Below, piece after piece: positions 1 through 7,284 of a stretch of DNA of 64,000 nucleotides; within the stretch, counting starts at the first letter, position 1, and every line of letters starts with the position of its first letter. Source of the DNA: Cetobacterium sp. 2A. Lineage in GTDB: Bacteria > Fusobacteriota > Fusobacteriia > Fusobacteriales > Fusobacteriaceae. The stretch lies in NCBI RefSeq assembly GCF_014250685.1, contig NZ_JACFAJ010000006.1:62001-126000 (forward strand), read 5' to 3'. Position numbers and translations under genes: made by a program. Under the pieces are notes generated by a model. The model had not been told where the DNA came from and did not search any database. It saw only the letters and a program-made list of their open reading frames with translations.

Positions 1-366
1 TACTCCTAAGAAACTAGCTGTAAATACTGCAAAATAATATGCTATTAACCCAACTATTCCAGGGAAGTATATAACCATTTGTGACCATCCAACAAGAAAC
101 GCTGCTTTAGGTCCATAGATTCTTTTAATCCAAGCTATCATTCCCCCAGTTTCAGGTATTGCTGCTCCAACTTCTGCCGCTGTAAGTCCTGAAATTATTG
201 AAATAACTCCTCCTAATGCCCAAGCTGCGATAGCTATTTTAGGATTCATTCCCGATGCTAATAAAATTTGTGTTGCCTTGAAAAAGATACCAATTCCTAT
301 AACTATTCCAACCACCATAGAAAAAGCTACTGGAAACCCATATCTTCCTTGCAATTTATCCTTCAT
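1..366 (-). CDS. Amino acid permease (APC superfamily), N-terminal part
   Basis: The reverse strand from an ATG at 366 encodes a hydrophobic protein that runs off the window edge, so only about 122 N-terminal residues are visible. It opens with the APC-type first helix (GFPVAFSMVVGIVIGIGIFF) and continues with the second-helix region (AAWALGGVISIISGLTAAEV). The conserved stretch AAIPETGGMIAWIKRIYGP follows; this is typical of amino acid/polyamine antiporters and permeases. A strong Shine-Dalgarno (GGGAGG) precedes the start. It should act in the inner membrane; the substrate cannot be told from this part. Confidence 0.85.
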   Translation of the reverse strand, partial: MKDKLQGRYGFPVAFSMVVGIVIGIGIFFKATQILLASGMNPKIAIAAWALGGVISIISGLTAAEVGAAIPETGGMIAWIKRIYGPKAAFLVGWSQMVIYFPGIVGLIAYYFAVFTASFLGV

Positions 367-506
367 TGTTCTCCCTCCCGATACTTTCTTACTTTTTTTT
401 TAGTATTTTTATTTCTAAGAAGTTTATCACGTCTAATATATTTATACAAGTTTTTTTAAAAAATATTTTAATATTTTTTTAATTTTTTTGATAGAATTAA
501 TTTCCC

Positions 507-535
507 TTGATTTAACCTCCTATATGAGTTATACT
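507..535 (+). promoter_or_regulatory. Sigma70-type promoter for the small ORF at 568
   Basis: TTGATT (507-512) and TATACT (530-535) are separated by 17 bases and lie about 30 bases before the start of the small ORF. The rest of the 367-567 gap shows only AT-rich sequence. Confidence 0.55.
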
Positions 536-567
536 TTTTATATTAAAAAAATATATGAGGTGAAATC

Positions 568-714
568 ATGTTTCAAGCAAAAAAAAACAATACTGTTGTA
601 GATTGGGCTGCTAAAATTTATCTTTTTCCTCTTCTTTTTGCTGGTCTTGTACTTAGATTTTACGATAAATTAATTAATATGAGTAAATTAAAATCAAAAA
701 AAGGCTGGTATTAA
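568..714 (+). CDS. Small single-span membrane protein, unknown function
   Basis: A 48-codon ORF starts with ATG at 568, seven bases after a GAGGTG Shine-Dalgarno, and follows a good promoter. It encodes a short polar N terminus (MFQAKKNNTVVDWAAK), one hydrophobic segment (IYLFPLLFAGLVL) and a lysine-rich C terminus ending in GWY. The layout suggests one membrane helix with a positive tail. It was judged real from its promoter, ribosome site and terminator; I do not recognise the family. Confidence 0.55.
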   Translation: MFQAKKNNTVVDWAAKIYLFPLLFAGLVLRFYDKLINMSKLKSKKGWY

Positions 715-729
715 TTTACCATCCTTTTT
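696..729. terminator. Bidirectional terminator
   Basis: Stem GGCTGGTA (703-710) pairs with TACCATCC (717-724) with one mismatch. It is flanked by A and T runs, so it can serve the small ORF (+) and the convergent radical-SAM gene (-). Confidence 0.55.
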
Positions 730-738
730 CTATATATA

Positions 739-1443
739 TTATTGTTCAAAAACTCCAAGATCTTTATTATCAAAAAGCAACTCTACTTTTTTATTTTCCA
801 ATAAGTGAGCGTATTCTTTGATAAACCATTCAACAAGTTCTTTATCTTGTTTTACAACTGTTCCGTTATCTATAAATATATTGATTGTTATACTTTCAAA
901 ATATTTAAGTCCAAGTTCTATATCTTTTGATATCATTTCTTTAGTTTGCCCCTGTACACATATTAAAAGACAAACTGAAAATAACTTTTCTGAAAGTTCC
1001 TTTATCTCTTTTTCATTAACTTCAAAGTTTTTATTATAAAAATTTATTCTAAAATCATTGTCAAAAGTTTCCATCCCCATTCTAAATCTTATTTCTATTC
1101 CCGGGAAGAAATTTCTAATCTCATCAAGTCTATTTTTATATCCATAATATATTTCAAAATAAACTAACTTTATTTCTTTTTCTATTACAACTTCTCTTAT
1201 TTTTTCTAAAGTTGATTTTGGAAGTTCAAATACAGAGCCTGAATTTATAACCTCTAAAGCTGAGAACTCTCCTGTTACCTCTTTTAAAGTCTCATAGTTT
1301 ACTGATTCTATTTCATTCTCATCTAAAGAGTTATCCTCTATATAATTACAAAAACTACATTTTCCATATTTACATGGAAAACTTTTCAATAAAACCACTT
1401 CTCTTTTATTTCCTTCTGAAACCTTACTATATCTTATCCCCAT
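739..1443 (-). CDS. Radical SAM-like protein
   Basis: This 234-residue protein carries a cysteine cluster near residues 24-32 (CKYGKCSFC, C-x4-C-x2-C) that fits a radical-SAM [4Fe-4S] site. It is followed by the segment VINSGSVFELP, which resembles the strand carrying the SAM-contact region in Elp3/archaeosine-synthase-type (RaSEA) radical SAM proteins. That family likeness is from memory and tentative. It lies directly after rnmV (1-base gap) on the same strand, so the two are surely cotranscribed. The cysteine motif is visible; the substrate is unknown, though coupling to an rRNA-processing enzyme makes an RNA substrate plausible. Confidence 0.6.
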   Translation of the reverse strand: MGIRYSKVSEGNKREVVLLKSFPCKYGKCSFCNYIEDNSLDENEIESVNYETLKEVTGEFSALEVINSGSVFELPKSTLEKIREVVIEKEIKLVYFEIYYGYKNRLDEIRNFFPGIEIRFRMGMETFDNDFRINFYNKNFEVNEKEIKELSEKLFSVCLLICVQGQTKEMISKDIELGLKYFESITINIFIDNGTVVKQDKELVEWFIKEYAHLLENKKVELLFDNKDLGVFEQ

Positions 1444-1444
1444 A

Positions 1445-1996
1445 TTAATCCCTTATCTCTTTCATTGCTTTTTCAAAATCTTCTACTTTTATTCCATATC
1501 TATTTAATTTAGATAAAAACTGTTTTCCATTTGCATAGCCTATTCCTAAGACTCCTCCAAGCTTTTCTCTTAGATTTGTTGACTCATCTCTTCCAACAAG
1601 ACCATTTTCTATTAAAGTGTTCATGTCAAAAAGATTCTCATTTTGATTTACCACTTCGCACTTTGCTTTTTCTAGAGCCTCTATTATTGTCTCTGGTGAA
1701 GCATTTTCAATTCCAATATCTCCATCCTTAGTTCCAGACTTACGTGTGATGTAAGCATGCTTTACATTAGGGAAATGCTTTTGAATAAACTTACGCAGTT
1801 CTTCACCAACAAAATCAGGATCAGTTAGCACTATTAATCCCTTATTTTCATACGCTTTTCTTAATTTTTCTATATTACCTTTTTTTCTTATCGCGAATCC
1901 ATTAGTTTGAATTAACTCCGCATCTACTGCCGCTTTAACTGCAGATATATCGTCTCTTCCTTCAACTACTATAACCTCTTTTATAATCTTTTTCAT
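1445..1996 (-). CDS. rnmV: Ribonuclease M5
   Basis: RNase M5 matures the 5S rRNA precursor. The 183-residue protein is a small TOPRIM protein of the usual family length. The glutamate motif IVVEGRDDISAVKAA is at residues 9-23 and the acidic motif LTDPDFVGEELR is around residues 57-68. The family-typical tract TKDGDIGIENASPETI follows, then an RNase-M5 C-terminal region (GIGYANGKQFLSKLNRYGI). It starts at ATG 1996 with a ribosome site (GAAAGG) upstream. The downstream radical-SAM gene is in the same operon. Confidence 0.93.
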   Translation of the reverse strand: MKKIIKEVIVVEGRDDISAVKAAVDAELIQTNGFAIRKKGNIEKLRKAYENKGLIVLTDPDFVGEELRKFIQKHFPNVKHAYITRKSGTKDGDIGIENASPETIIEALEKAKCEVVNQNENLFDMNTLIENGLVGRDESTNLREKLGGVLGIGYANGKQFLSKLNRYGIKVEDFEKAMKEIRD

Positions 1997-2045
1997 ATCG
2001 TTACCTTTCTAAAATATTCTATAATTATCATTATACCAAATTTGT

Positions 2046-2074
2046 TTGACATTGTGAATTTTTTGTGATAAAAT
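2046..2074 (+). promoter_or_regulatory. guaA promoter
   Basis: TTGACA (2046-2051) and TAAAAT (2069-2074) are spaced by 17 bases, with an extended -10 TG at 2066-2067. Transcription would start near 2081, just ahead of the riboswitch. Confidence 0.85.
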
Positions 2075-2094
2075 TACAACAATTTAATAAAGGA

Positions 2095-2226
2095 ATTAGT
2101 CATATAAGTTGCTAATACGGCGCAACGTCTCTACGACCAACCTTAAATTGGTCTCTATGAAAAAATATAAAGGGGATAAGTCTATTCCTATGATTTTTCA
2201 TAGTTACGGATTCGTCCCCTTTTTTA
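2095..2226 (+). ncRNA. Purine (guanine-type) riboswitch with terminator, upstream of guaA
   Basis: P2 is GTTGC/GCAAC with loop 2 containing AATACGG. The J2/3 junction reads GTCTCTAC, and P3 is GACCAA/TTGGTC with loop CCTTAAA. The J3/1 junction reads CTATG, where the C at the specificity position indicates guanine/hypoxanthine rather than adenine. Loop GG and CC dinucleotides can form the loop-loop pairs. P1 is weak. The expression platform is visible: CTATGAAAAAT (2155-2165) can pair with ATTTTTCATAG (2192-2202). The alternative is a terminator whose arms are AAAGGGGA (2169-2176) and TCCCCTTT (2215-2222), followed by T's. J2/3 has C where the classical xpt aptamer has U48. Confidence 0.8.
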
Positions 2227-2248
2227 CTATACACGGAGGTTTATTTTT

Positions 2249-3787
2249 ATGAAGAAAAATAGTATTGTAATACTAGATTTTGGTTCTCAATACAACCAAT
2301 TAATCGCCAGAAGAATAAGAGAAATGGGAGTTTATGCAGAAGTTGTTCCATTCTTTGAACCACTTGATAAAATCCTAGCTAGAGAACCTAAAGGAATCAT
2401 TCTTTCAGGAGGACCTGCATCAGTTTATTTAGATGGAGCTCCGACTTTAGAAAAAGCACTTTATGAAGCTGGAATCCCAGTTTTAGGAATCTGTTACGGA
2501 ATGCAACTTACTTCTCAATTACTTGGAGGTACTGTTGAGCGTGCTGATAAGCAAGAGTTTGGTAAAGCTGAACTTGTTATAGATGACGCAACTAGTCCTT
2601 TATTTAGTGATGTACCAAATCTAAACCAAGTTTGGATGAGTCATGGAGACCATGTTACTGTAATGGCACCTGGTTTCGTTCAAATAGCACATACTGATTC
2701 TTGTATCGCTGCTGCTGCAAACTATGATAAAAATATCTACTGTGTACAATTCCATCCAGAAGTTACTCATTCTGTTTACGGAACTAAAATTTTAGAAAAC
2801 TTTGTATTCAAAGTTGCTAAAGCTGAGAAAAACTGGTCTATGGGGAACTACATAGAGCAAACTATAAAATCTATAAAAGAAACTGTTGGAGATAAGAAAG
2901 TTTTATTAGGACTTTCTGGTGGAGTTGACTCATCTGTTGCTGCTATGCTTATCCATAAAGCTATCGGAGATCAACTTATCTGTATATTCGTTGACACAGG
3001 ACTTCTTAGAAAAGATGAAGGGAAAAATGTTATGGATGTATATGGACAAAATTTCCATATGAACATAAAGTGTGTAAACGCTGAAGAAAGATTCCTTTCA
3101 AAACTTGCTGGAGTTTCAGATCCAGAATCTAAGAGAAAAATAATTGGACATGAGTTTATAGAAGTATTTAATGAAGAGGCTTCTAAGCTTGTAGACGTTG
3201 ATTTCTTAGCTCAAGGAACTATCTATCCAGATGTTATAGAATCACAATCAGTAAAAGGACCTTCAGTTACAATAAAATCTCACCACAACGTTGGAGGATT
3301 ACCTGAAGATATGAAGTTTGAGCTTCTTGAGCCTCTTAGAGAGCTGTTTAAAGATGAAGTTAGAGCTGTTGGAAGAGAATTAGGAATTCCTGATCATATG
3401 ATCGATAGACACCCGTTCCCAGGACCTGGACTAGGAATAAGAATCATCGGTGAAGTTGATAAAGAAAAGGCTGATATCTTAAGAGATGCAGATGCTATAT
3501 TCATACAAGAATTAAGAGATGCTAACTTATATCAAAAAGTAAGTCAAGCTTTCGTTGTTCTACTTCCTGTTAAATCAGTTGGAGTTATGGGAGACGAAAG
3601 AACTTATGAGTACACTGCTGTTTTAAGATCTGCTGATACAATAGATTTCATGACTGCAACTTGGTCTCGTTTACCATATGAATTCTTAGACAAAGTTTCT
3701 AACAGAATTATAAACGAAGTTAAAGGAATAAACAGATTAACTTATGATATTTCATCTAAGCCACCAGCTACTATTGAGTGGGAATAA
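2249..3787 (+). CDS. guaA: GMP synthase (glutamine-hydrolysing)
   Basis: Converts XMP, glutamine and ATP to GMP. The 512 residues are the normal length. The N-terminal class-I glutamine amidotransferase domain has the nucleophile in GICYGMQ (about residue 83) and the His/Glu pair in FHPEV (about 173). It is followed by the ATP pyrophosphatase P-loop LSGGVDSS (about 223) and the XMP-binding dimerisation domain ending in [11 protein letters not shown] 2249 follows a GGAGG site. A guanine-type riboswitch in the leader implies product repression. The last codons and terminator are duplicated 2.29 kb downstream (see repeats), a sign of island integration at this gene's 3' end. Confidence 0.98.
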   Translation: MKKNSIVILDFGSQYNQLIARRIREMGVYAEVVPFFEPLDKILAREPKGIILSGGPASVYLDGAPTLEKALYEAGIPVLGICYGMQLTSQLLGGTVERADKQEFGKAELVIDDATSPLFSDVPNLNQVWMSHGDHVTVMAPGFVQIAHTDSCIAAAANYDKNIYCVQFHPEVTHSVYGTKILENFVFKVAKAEKNWSMGNYIEQTIKSIKETVGDKKVLLGLSGGVDSSVAAMLIHKAIGDQLICIFVDTGLLRKDEGKNVMDVYGQNFHMNIKCVNAEERFLSKLAGVSDPESKRKIIGHEFIEVFNEEASKLVDVDFLAQGTIYPDVIESQSVKGPSVTIKSHHNVGGLPEDMKFELLEPLRELFKDEVRAVGRELGIPDHMIDRHPFPGPGLGIRIIGEVDKEKADILRDADAIFIQELRDANLYQKVSQAFVVLLPVKSVGVMGDERTYEYTAVLRSADTIDFMTATWSRLPYEFLDKVSNRIINEVKGINRLTYDISSKPPATIEWE

Positions 3788-3837
3788 TTTTATAAATATA
3801 AAACACCTTGAAATCTATTAGCTTTCAAGGTGTTTAT
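3774..3837 (+). repeat. attL-like direct repeat: guaA 3' end plus terminator (copy 1)
   Basis: The 40 bases 3774-3813 are identical to 6068-6107, and similarity continues to about 3837/6131 with three mismatches. The repeat spans the last codons and stop of guaA and its terminator stem, as expected for a site-specific integrase target. Confidence 0.85.
3801..3835. terminator. guaA terminator (copy 1)
   Basis: A perfect 13-bp stem, AAACACCTTGAAA (3801-3813) with TTTCAAGGTGTTT (3823-3835), is followed by a T-rich run. The stop codon of the opposing ORF falls in its loop. Confidence 0.85.
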
Positions 3838-4300
3838 CTTTTGTAATACCTATTACTGCATCGATAGATATCAAGGTTATTATTTTATCCCCTTCTGATA
3901 ACCTTTGATACTTTTCATCTCTTTTTAAACTTTCTTTTATTTCTTCTCCTACCTGATCTAAAGTTTTATGTATTAAAATCTCTTTTAAGTCCTCTATAAT
4001 ATCATATCCTTTTAAAATCTTATTATAAATTTTAAAAATATTTTTTAATTGTCTATTTATTTCAATTACGGTTCTTAAAACATTATAAATATTAATATAT
4101 TCAACCCTTTTTAAATTTGGCTCTAATATTCCAGTAAAAGCGTTATATTCTTTATCATTAAAATATTTCTTATAATAATTAACCGAATAAAAAGTATTAA
4201 AATTATTTTTTTTTAAATAGCCAAAAGGACAATTCCCAGGTCTATAACCTATATTTCCAAAAAAACATGTTAAGGTATATTGATTATATTTACATTTCAT
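3818..4300 (-). CDS. Hypothetical protein of the guaA island
   Basis: The 160-residue ORF has four cysteines in its N-terminal third (KCKYNQYTLTCFF, then GNCPFGY), which could bind metal. A long helical, lysine/glutamate-rich middle follows, then a hydrophobic segment near the end (IITLISIDAVIGI). No signal peptide is evident and I do not recognise a family. It ends inside the duplicated guaA terminator, so its C terminus may be defined by the integration junction. A plausible ribosome site (AAGGGGGAA) lies upstream of ATG 4300. Its island location suggests an accessory role, but nothing in the sequence assigns a function. Confidence 0.5.
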   Translation of the reverse strand: MKCKYNQYTLTCFFGNIGYRPGNCPFGYLKKNNFNTFYSVNYYKKYFNDKEYNAFTGILEPNLKRVEYINIYNVLRTVIEINRQLKNIFKIYNKILKGYDIIEDLKEILIHKTLDQVGEEIKESLKRDEKYQRLSEGDKIITLISIDAVIGITKDKHLES

Positions 4301-4409
4301 TCATTATTCCCCCTTTAATTCTAGCTTTAATAAATCCGTTCTTTTTTAAACTGAATAAAAATATTCTACGTGGGCGTTGTAATAAGGATTATCCTTTACG
4401 CATATATTA

Positions 4410-4664
4410 TCAAATAGACACTTCAATTATCTGCATTTCTTTAATATTATTCTAAGTGTCTCGCGTAGTCATTTCTTTGGTATACATAAAAAATATTTTT
4501 TAACAACTTTAAGTTCAAAATTCTCTTCCCTATCTCAATGACAAATTCTCCCTCAGAAGCTATAATCATATTTAAAATATCCTAAATCTTCTTCAATTTC
4601 AGCTTCAAGTATAGAATGGGCAATATCAGCTATTGGATCTTTAAGAATTTCTTGTATTTTAGAA
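4410..4664 (-). pseudogene. Decayed IS256-family transposase remnant
   Basis: Reverse-strand fragments in several frames match the order of an IS256/mutator-type transposase. IQEILKDPIADIAHSILEAE and EEDLGYFKYDY lie at about 4557-4660. They are followed by GEFVIEI and, after a frameshift, NFELKVVKKY at about 4500-4550. Then comes YTKEMTTRDT, a stop, NNIKEM and IEVS at about 4414-4485. Intact relatives carry LEAEMDEHLGYEKYDY, GEFE-EVPRDR-GEFEPKVVKKYQ and YAKGMTTRDIQ in this order. Stops, frameshifts and a deletion after KYDY show it is dead. Family wording is from memory; a translated search would confirm it. Confidence 0.7.
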
Positions 4665-4666
4665 TG

Positions 4667-4875
4667 GAATGGCAAAATGAACTTTTAAAAACTAAGAATC
4701 CAAGTAATGGAAACTCATATTAAAACTATTCATAGCTATTTTTAACTATGTTATTAAGTTTCATTCATTACAAGAAACCCCTTGTCATCAAGCTGACAGT
4801 ATTAGAAAAATCCATGCTGAGAAAATGGATTTCTTGATACCAGAAGAGTTTAAGTTATTTGTTGAAGCACTTTTA
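4667..4875 (+). pseudogene. Tyrosine-recombinase (phage/ICE integrase) remnant
   Basis: Forward frames encode pieces of an integrase core-binding (SAM-like) domain. EWQNELLKTKNPSNGNSY (from 4667) comes first, then frame-shifted IKTIH. Next is AIFNYVIKFHSLQETPCHQA (from 4735), continuing DSIRKIHAEKMDFLIPEEFKLF with no stop until past 4875. Intact integrases show the pattern EWQNE...YLKTI...AIFNYAVKYY-L--NPCHKAGS-GKK-A-EM-FWT-EEF. The catalytic C-terminal domain with the R-H-R-Y residues is absent. The remnant lies inside the guaA-flanked segment, consistent with an island that integrated at guaA and then decayed. Confidence 0.75.
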
Positions 4876-4903
4876 ATTTCTATTTTATCTCCACTTTATA
4901 TTT

Positions 4904-5971
4904 TCAATTTAATTCTAATGTTTTACTATGAACCTTATTTATAAAATTACTATATATTTCGATAGCTTTTTCTAATAAATTAATTGTTGAATATTCAGTT
5001 TCCTCTACTTTTAATTTATCTGCATTTAGAACAGGCAACATTGGTGAAACATGAGTTATTTTATGCCTGTATTGTATTATTCTCTTTAAATATTCAATCT
5101 CTTTTGAATCTATTTCTAAGTCTGATATTTTTATATTATAAGCTTTAGAAAATACTTTTTTTACATTATCATATATTTGAAAATTTATTTTTCCTTTTTC
5201 ATTAATTAAAAGTTCTAATTCTGAAATATTCTTTTCAGCAGCTTCTTCTATTATTTCGTTCATATTTTCCTTTTCATCTTTTGTTAATATAAAAGAGTAT
5301 ATTTTATCATAATTTATTTCTATTCCTTCTTTTTCTAATTCTAAAAATCTTTTTTTTAAATATGATTCAAAGCCACTTACTAATGATAAAATTGATAAAT
5401 TCACTACTATTATTTCTTTTGATTTTTCTTTTAATACTTCTTCTTTTAGTAAACTTATCCCTTTTAATATTTCATTCCAGGAATTAATTGCTGTTAATCT
5501 AACTTCACCTGTTTTATTATATAAATATAGACTATTCTTTAAATTTCCCTTAACCTCTAATATTTTTTCATTTATTTCTATTAATTCAATATCCGATTCT
5601 ATCATTTTTCCCGATAAAGTTCTTTTTGAATTGTTGCTTAAAATAAACATTTCTATCTTTTTGTAACCCCAATTAATTCCTAATGAAACTTCTCCAACCT
5701 CTCTAAATAGTTCTATTTCACATGCTAAAGTTCCCGTAGATAAAGAGTGTTTATAAAAAGTTAATTTTCGCCCTCGTTTTCTTATAATAAATATATGTCC
5801 ACCTGATGCTACTTTTAAAATATCAACATTTGAAAATAAATCATTTAATTTAGAAAAATCATTTATTATGAGTATCGTTCCGTTCGGCATTTTTATTTTT
5901 TCTTTTATTTCTAACATGGTATTTTCATCTTGAAGATTCACGTTAGATTTCTTATATATTAGCTCTGACAT
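4904..5971 (-). CDS. HEPN-domain-like protein of the guaA island
   Basis: The start at 5971 is preferred because GGAGGAG precedes that ATG at good spacing; an upstream ATG at 5983 abuts the same site. The 355-residue protein has an N-terminal beta-rich region (about 1-150) with motifs such as GGHIFIIRKRGRKLTFYKHS that I cannot assign. The C-terminal helical region begins with LSLVSGFESYLKKRFLEL. It contains RHKITH around residues 302-307, an R-x4-H motif as in HEPN ribonucleases of the MAE_28990/RiboL-PSP type. HEPN proteins are often RNA-targeting toxins or defence proteins; that role here is inference. No partner antitoxin gene is obvious beside it. Confidence 0.6.
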   Translation of the reverse strand: MSELIYKKSNVNLQDENTMLEIKEKIKMPNGTILIINDFSKLNDLFSNVDILKVASGGHIFIIRKRGRKLTFYKHSLSTGTLACEIELFREVGEVSLGINWGYKKIEMFILSNNSKRTLSGKMIESDIELIEINEKILEVKGNLKNSLYLYNKTGEVRLTAINSWNEILKGISLLKEEVLKEKSKEIIVVNLSILSLVSGFESYLKKRFLELEKEGIEINYDKIYSFILTKDEKENMNEIIEEAAEKNISELELLINEKGKINFQIYDNVKKVFSKAYNIKISDLEIDSKEIEYLKRIIQYRHKITHVSPMLPVLNADKLKVEETEYSTINLLEKAIEIYSNFINKVHSKTLELN

Positions 5972-6067
5972 TATCTCCTCCATTTTTTACTTGTATATTT
6001 TGGTTATACTTTACTTATTTAAAAAAATCAATCGTTAAAATATGTTTGCACCCAAAATGCACTAAAC

Positions 6068-6131
6068 TTGAGTGGGAATAATTTTATAAATATAAAACAC
6101 CTTGAAAGCTATTAGTCTTCAAGGTGTTTAT
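6068..6131 (+). repeat. attR-like direct repeat: guaA 3' end plus terminator (copy 2)
   Basis: This is the second copy of 3774-3837. It starts with TTGAGTGGGAATAA, which encodes the last GuaA residues EWE and the stop although no guaA body precedes it. The terminator stem is retained at 6095-6129 with compensating TC/CT changes in the loop flank. The offset between copies is 2294 bases. Confidence 0.85.
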
Positions 6132-6149
6132 TTTTTAAATTTAAATTAC

Positions 6150-6371
6150 TTAAAAGCATCTAAGTAGATTTCTTCCAAACCCTCTACTCATCATATTAAA
6201 CCCATGTATATTTGGTAAAAATATACCTAGTACTGGTAATACTACATAAACTATTACAAACAAAGCCAATAAAAATAGTAAAACCTTTCTTCCTAACAAA
6301 GGACTTCTATTTTCATTTCTTCCATCTAAAACTAAAAATAATAAAATTATAGCTATTAAAATCATACTCAT
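6150..6371 (-). CDS. Small two-span membrane protein
   Basis: The 73-residue ORF has two hydrophobic segments, MILIAIILLFLVL near the N terminus and VLLFLLALFVIVYVVLPVLGIF in the middle. They are separated by a basic loop (DGRNENRSPLLGRK). The C terminus is short and arginine/phenylalanine-rich. A GGAGG site lies just upstream of ATG 6371. It stands alone between the island and the nitroreductase gene. The family is not recognised. Confidence 0.5.
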   Translation of the reverse strand: MSMILIAIILLFLVLDGRNENRSPLLGRKVLLFLLALFVIVYVVLPVLGIFLPNIHGFNMMSRGFGRNLLRCF

Positions 6372-6438
6372 AAACCTCCAAATATTCTTTTAATAGCATT
6401 TTATCATTCCTTTATGTCCTTACTATGTCATTTGCATC

Positions 6439-7257
6439 TTATTTCCACAATATCTCTGCATCTTTTCTTGGTACTGTTCTAAAATATTTAACATCTGGAT
6501 ATCCTATTACCATGCAAGTAACAACTTGCTGATTTTCTTTCAGTCCTAAGAAATCTTTAATCTTAGAATTATCTTGTGCTGCTCTAACTAAAAATCCACT
6601 AAATAATGTCCCAAGCCCTAAAGCAAATGTCATCAGTTCCATGTTTTTAGAGGCTAAGGCTGCATTAACTGGATGTTCAGAAATTACTAAGATAACTGCT
6701 GGTGCTTTAAAAAATAAATCATCTTTTCCTTCCGGATTCGATATATTTTCATTATACATGCTAATCCATCTCTTGGCATATCTTTTATAAAGCGGAGGAG
6801 TTGTAGATGTCTGAAGAATAACTTCCCCTAAATCCTTAAGACTTTCTAATGTGAGTGTTCTTAGCTCATCAATTTGATCCTTCACGACAACATATGATAC
6901 ATTCTGAGCATTACTAGCAGTTTGAGTAAATCTCCCCGCCTCTATAATTTTTAAAAGTTTCTCATTTTCTACATCTTTATTTTTAAAATGTCTTACAGTT
7001 CTTCTAAACTTTATGAAGTTTAATAAGTTCTCAGAATCTAAATGGAAACTCTTTTCATCATATTCTTTTACCTCATTCATATTGTATTCATCTGTTGAAA
7101 CTGCATCTTTTGGACATATCGCTACGCAATGCCCACACTTAATACATGTAACATTTCTTATTTCAGCTTTTCCATCTTTTAATTTAATATCACTCACAAA
7201 ACAATCTTTCACACAAAGTCCACAACCTATACATTTTTCTTTATCAACCTTAAACAT
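6439..7257 (-). CDS. Ferredoxin-nitroreductase fusion (flavoprotein)
   Basis: The 272-residue protein joins two modules. Residues 1-60 hold two [4Fe-4S] motifs (CIGCGLCVKDC and CIKCGHCVAICPK). Residues about 80-272 form an FMN nitroreductase domain (FRRTVRHFKNKDV, GRFTQTASNAQN, and VTCMVIGYPDVKYFRTVPRK at the end). Such fusions are common in anaerobes, where electrons probably pass from the clusters to FMN. The physiological acceptor is unknown. The start at ATG 7257 follows a GGAGGG site. Confidence 0.9.
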   Translation of the reverse strand: MFKVDKEKCIGCGLCVKDCFVSDIKLKDGKAEIRNVTCIKCGHCVAICPKDAVSTDEYNMNEVKEYDEKSFHLDSENLLNFIKFRRTVRHFKNKDVENEKLLKIIEAGRFTQTASNAQNVSYVVVKDQIDELRTLTLESLKDLGEVILQTSTTPPLYKRYAKRWISMYNENISNPEGKDDLFFKAPAVILVISEHPVNAALASKNMELMTFALGLGTLFSGFLVRAAQDNSKIKDFLGLKENQQVVTCMVIGYPDVKYFRTVPRKDAEILWK

Positions 7258-7284
7258 TTGTTTTCCCTCCTCATAATCTTAAGA

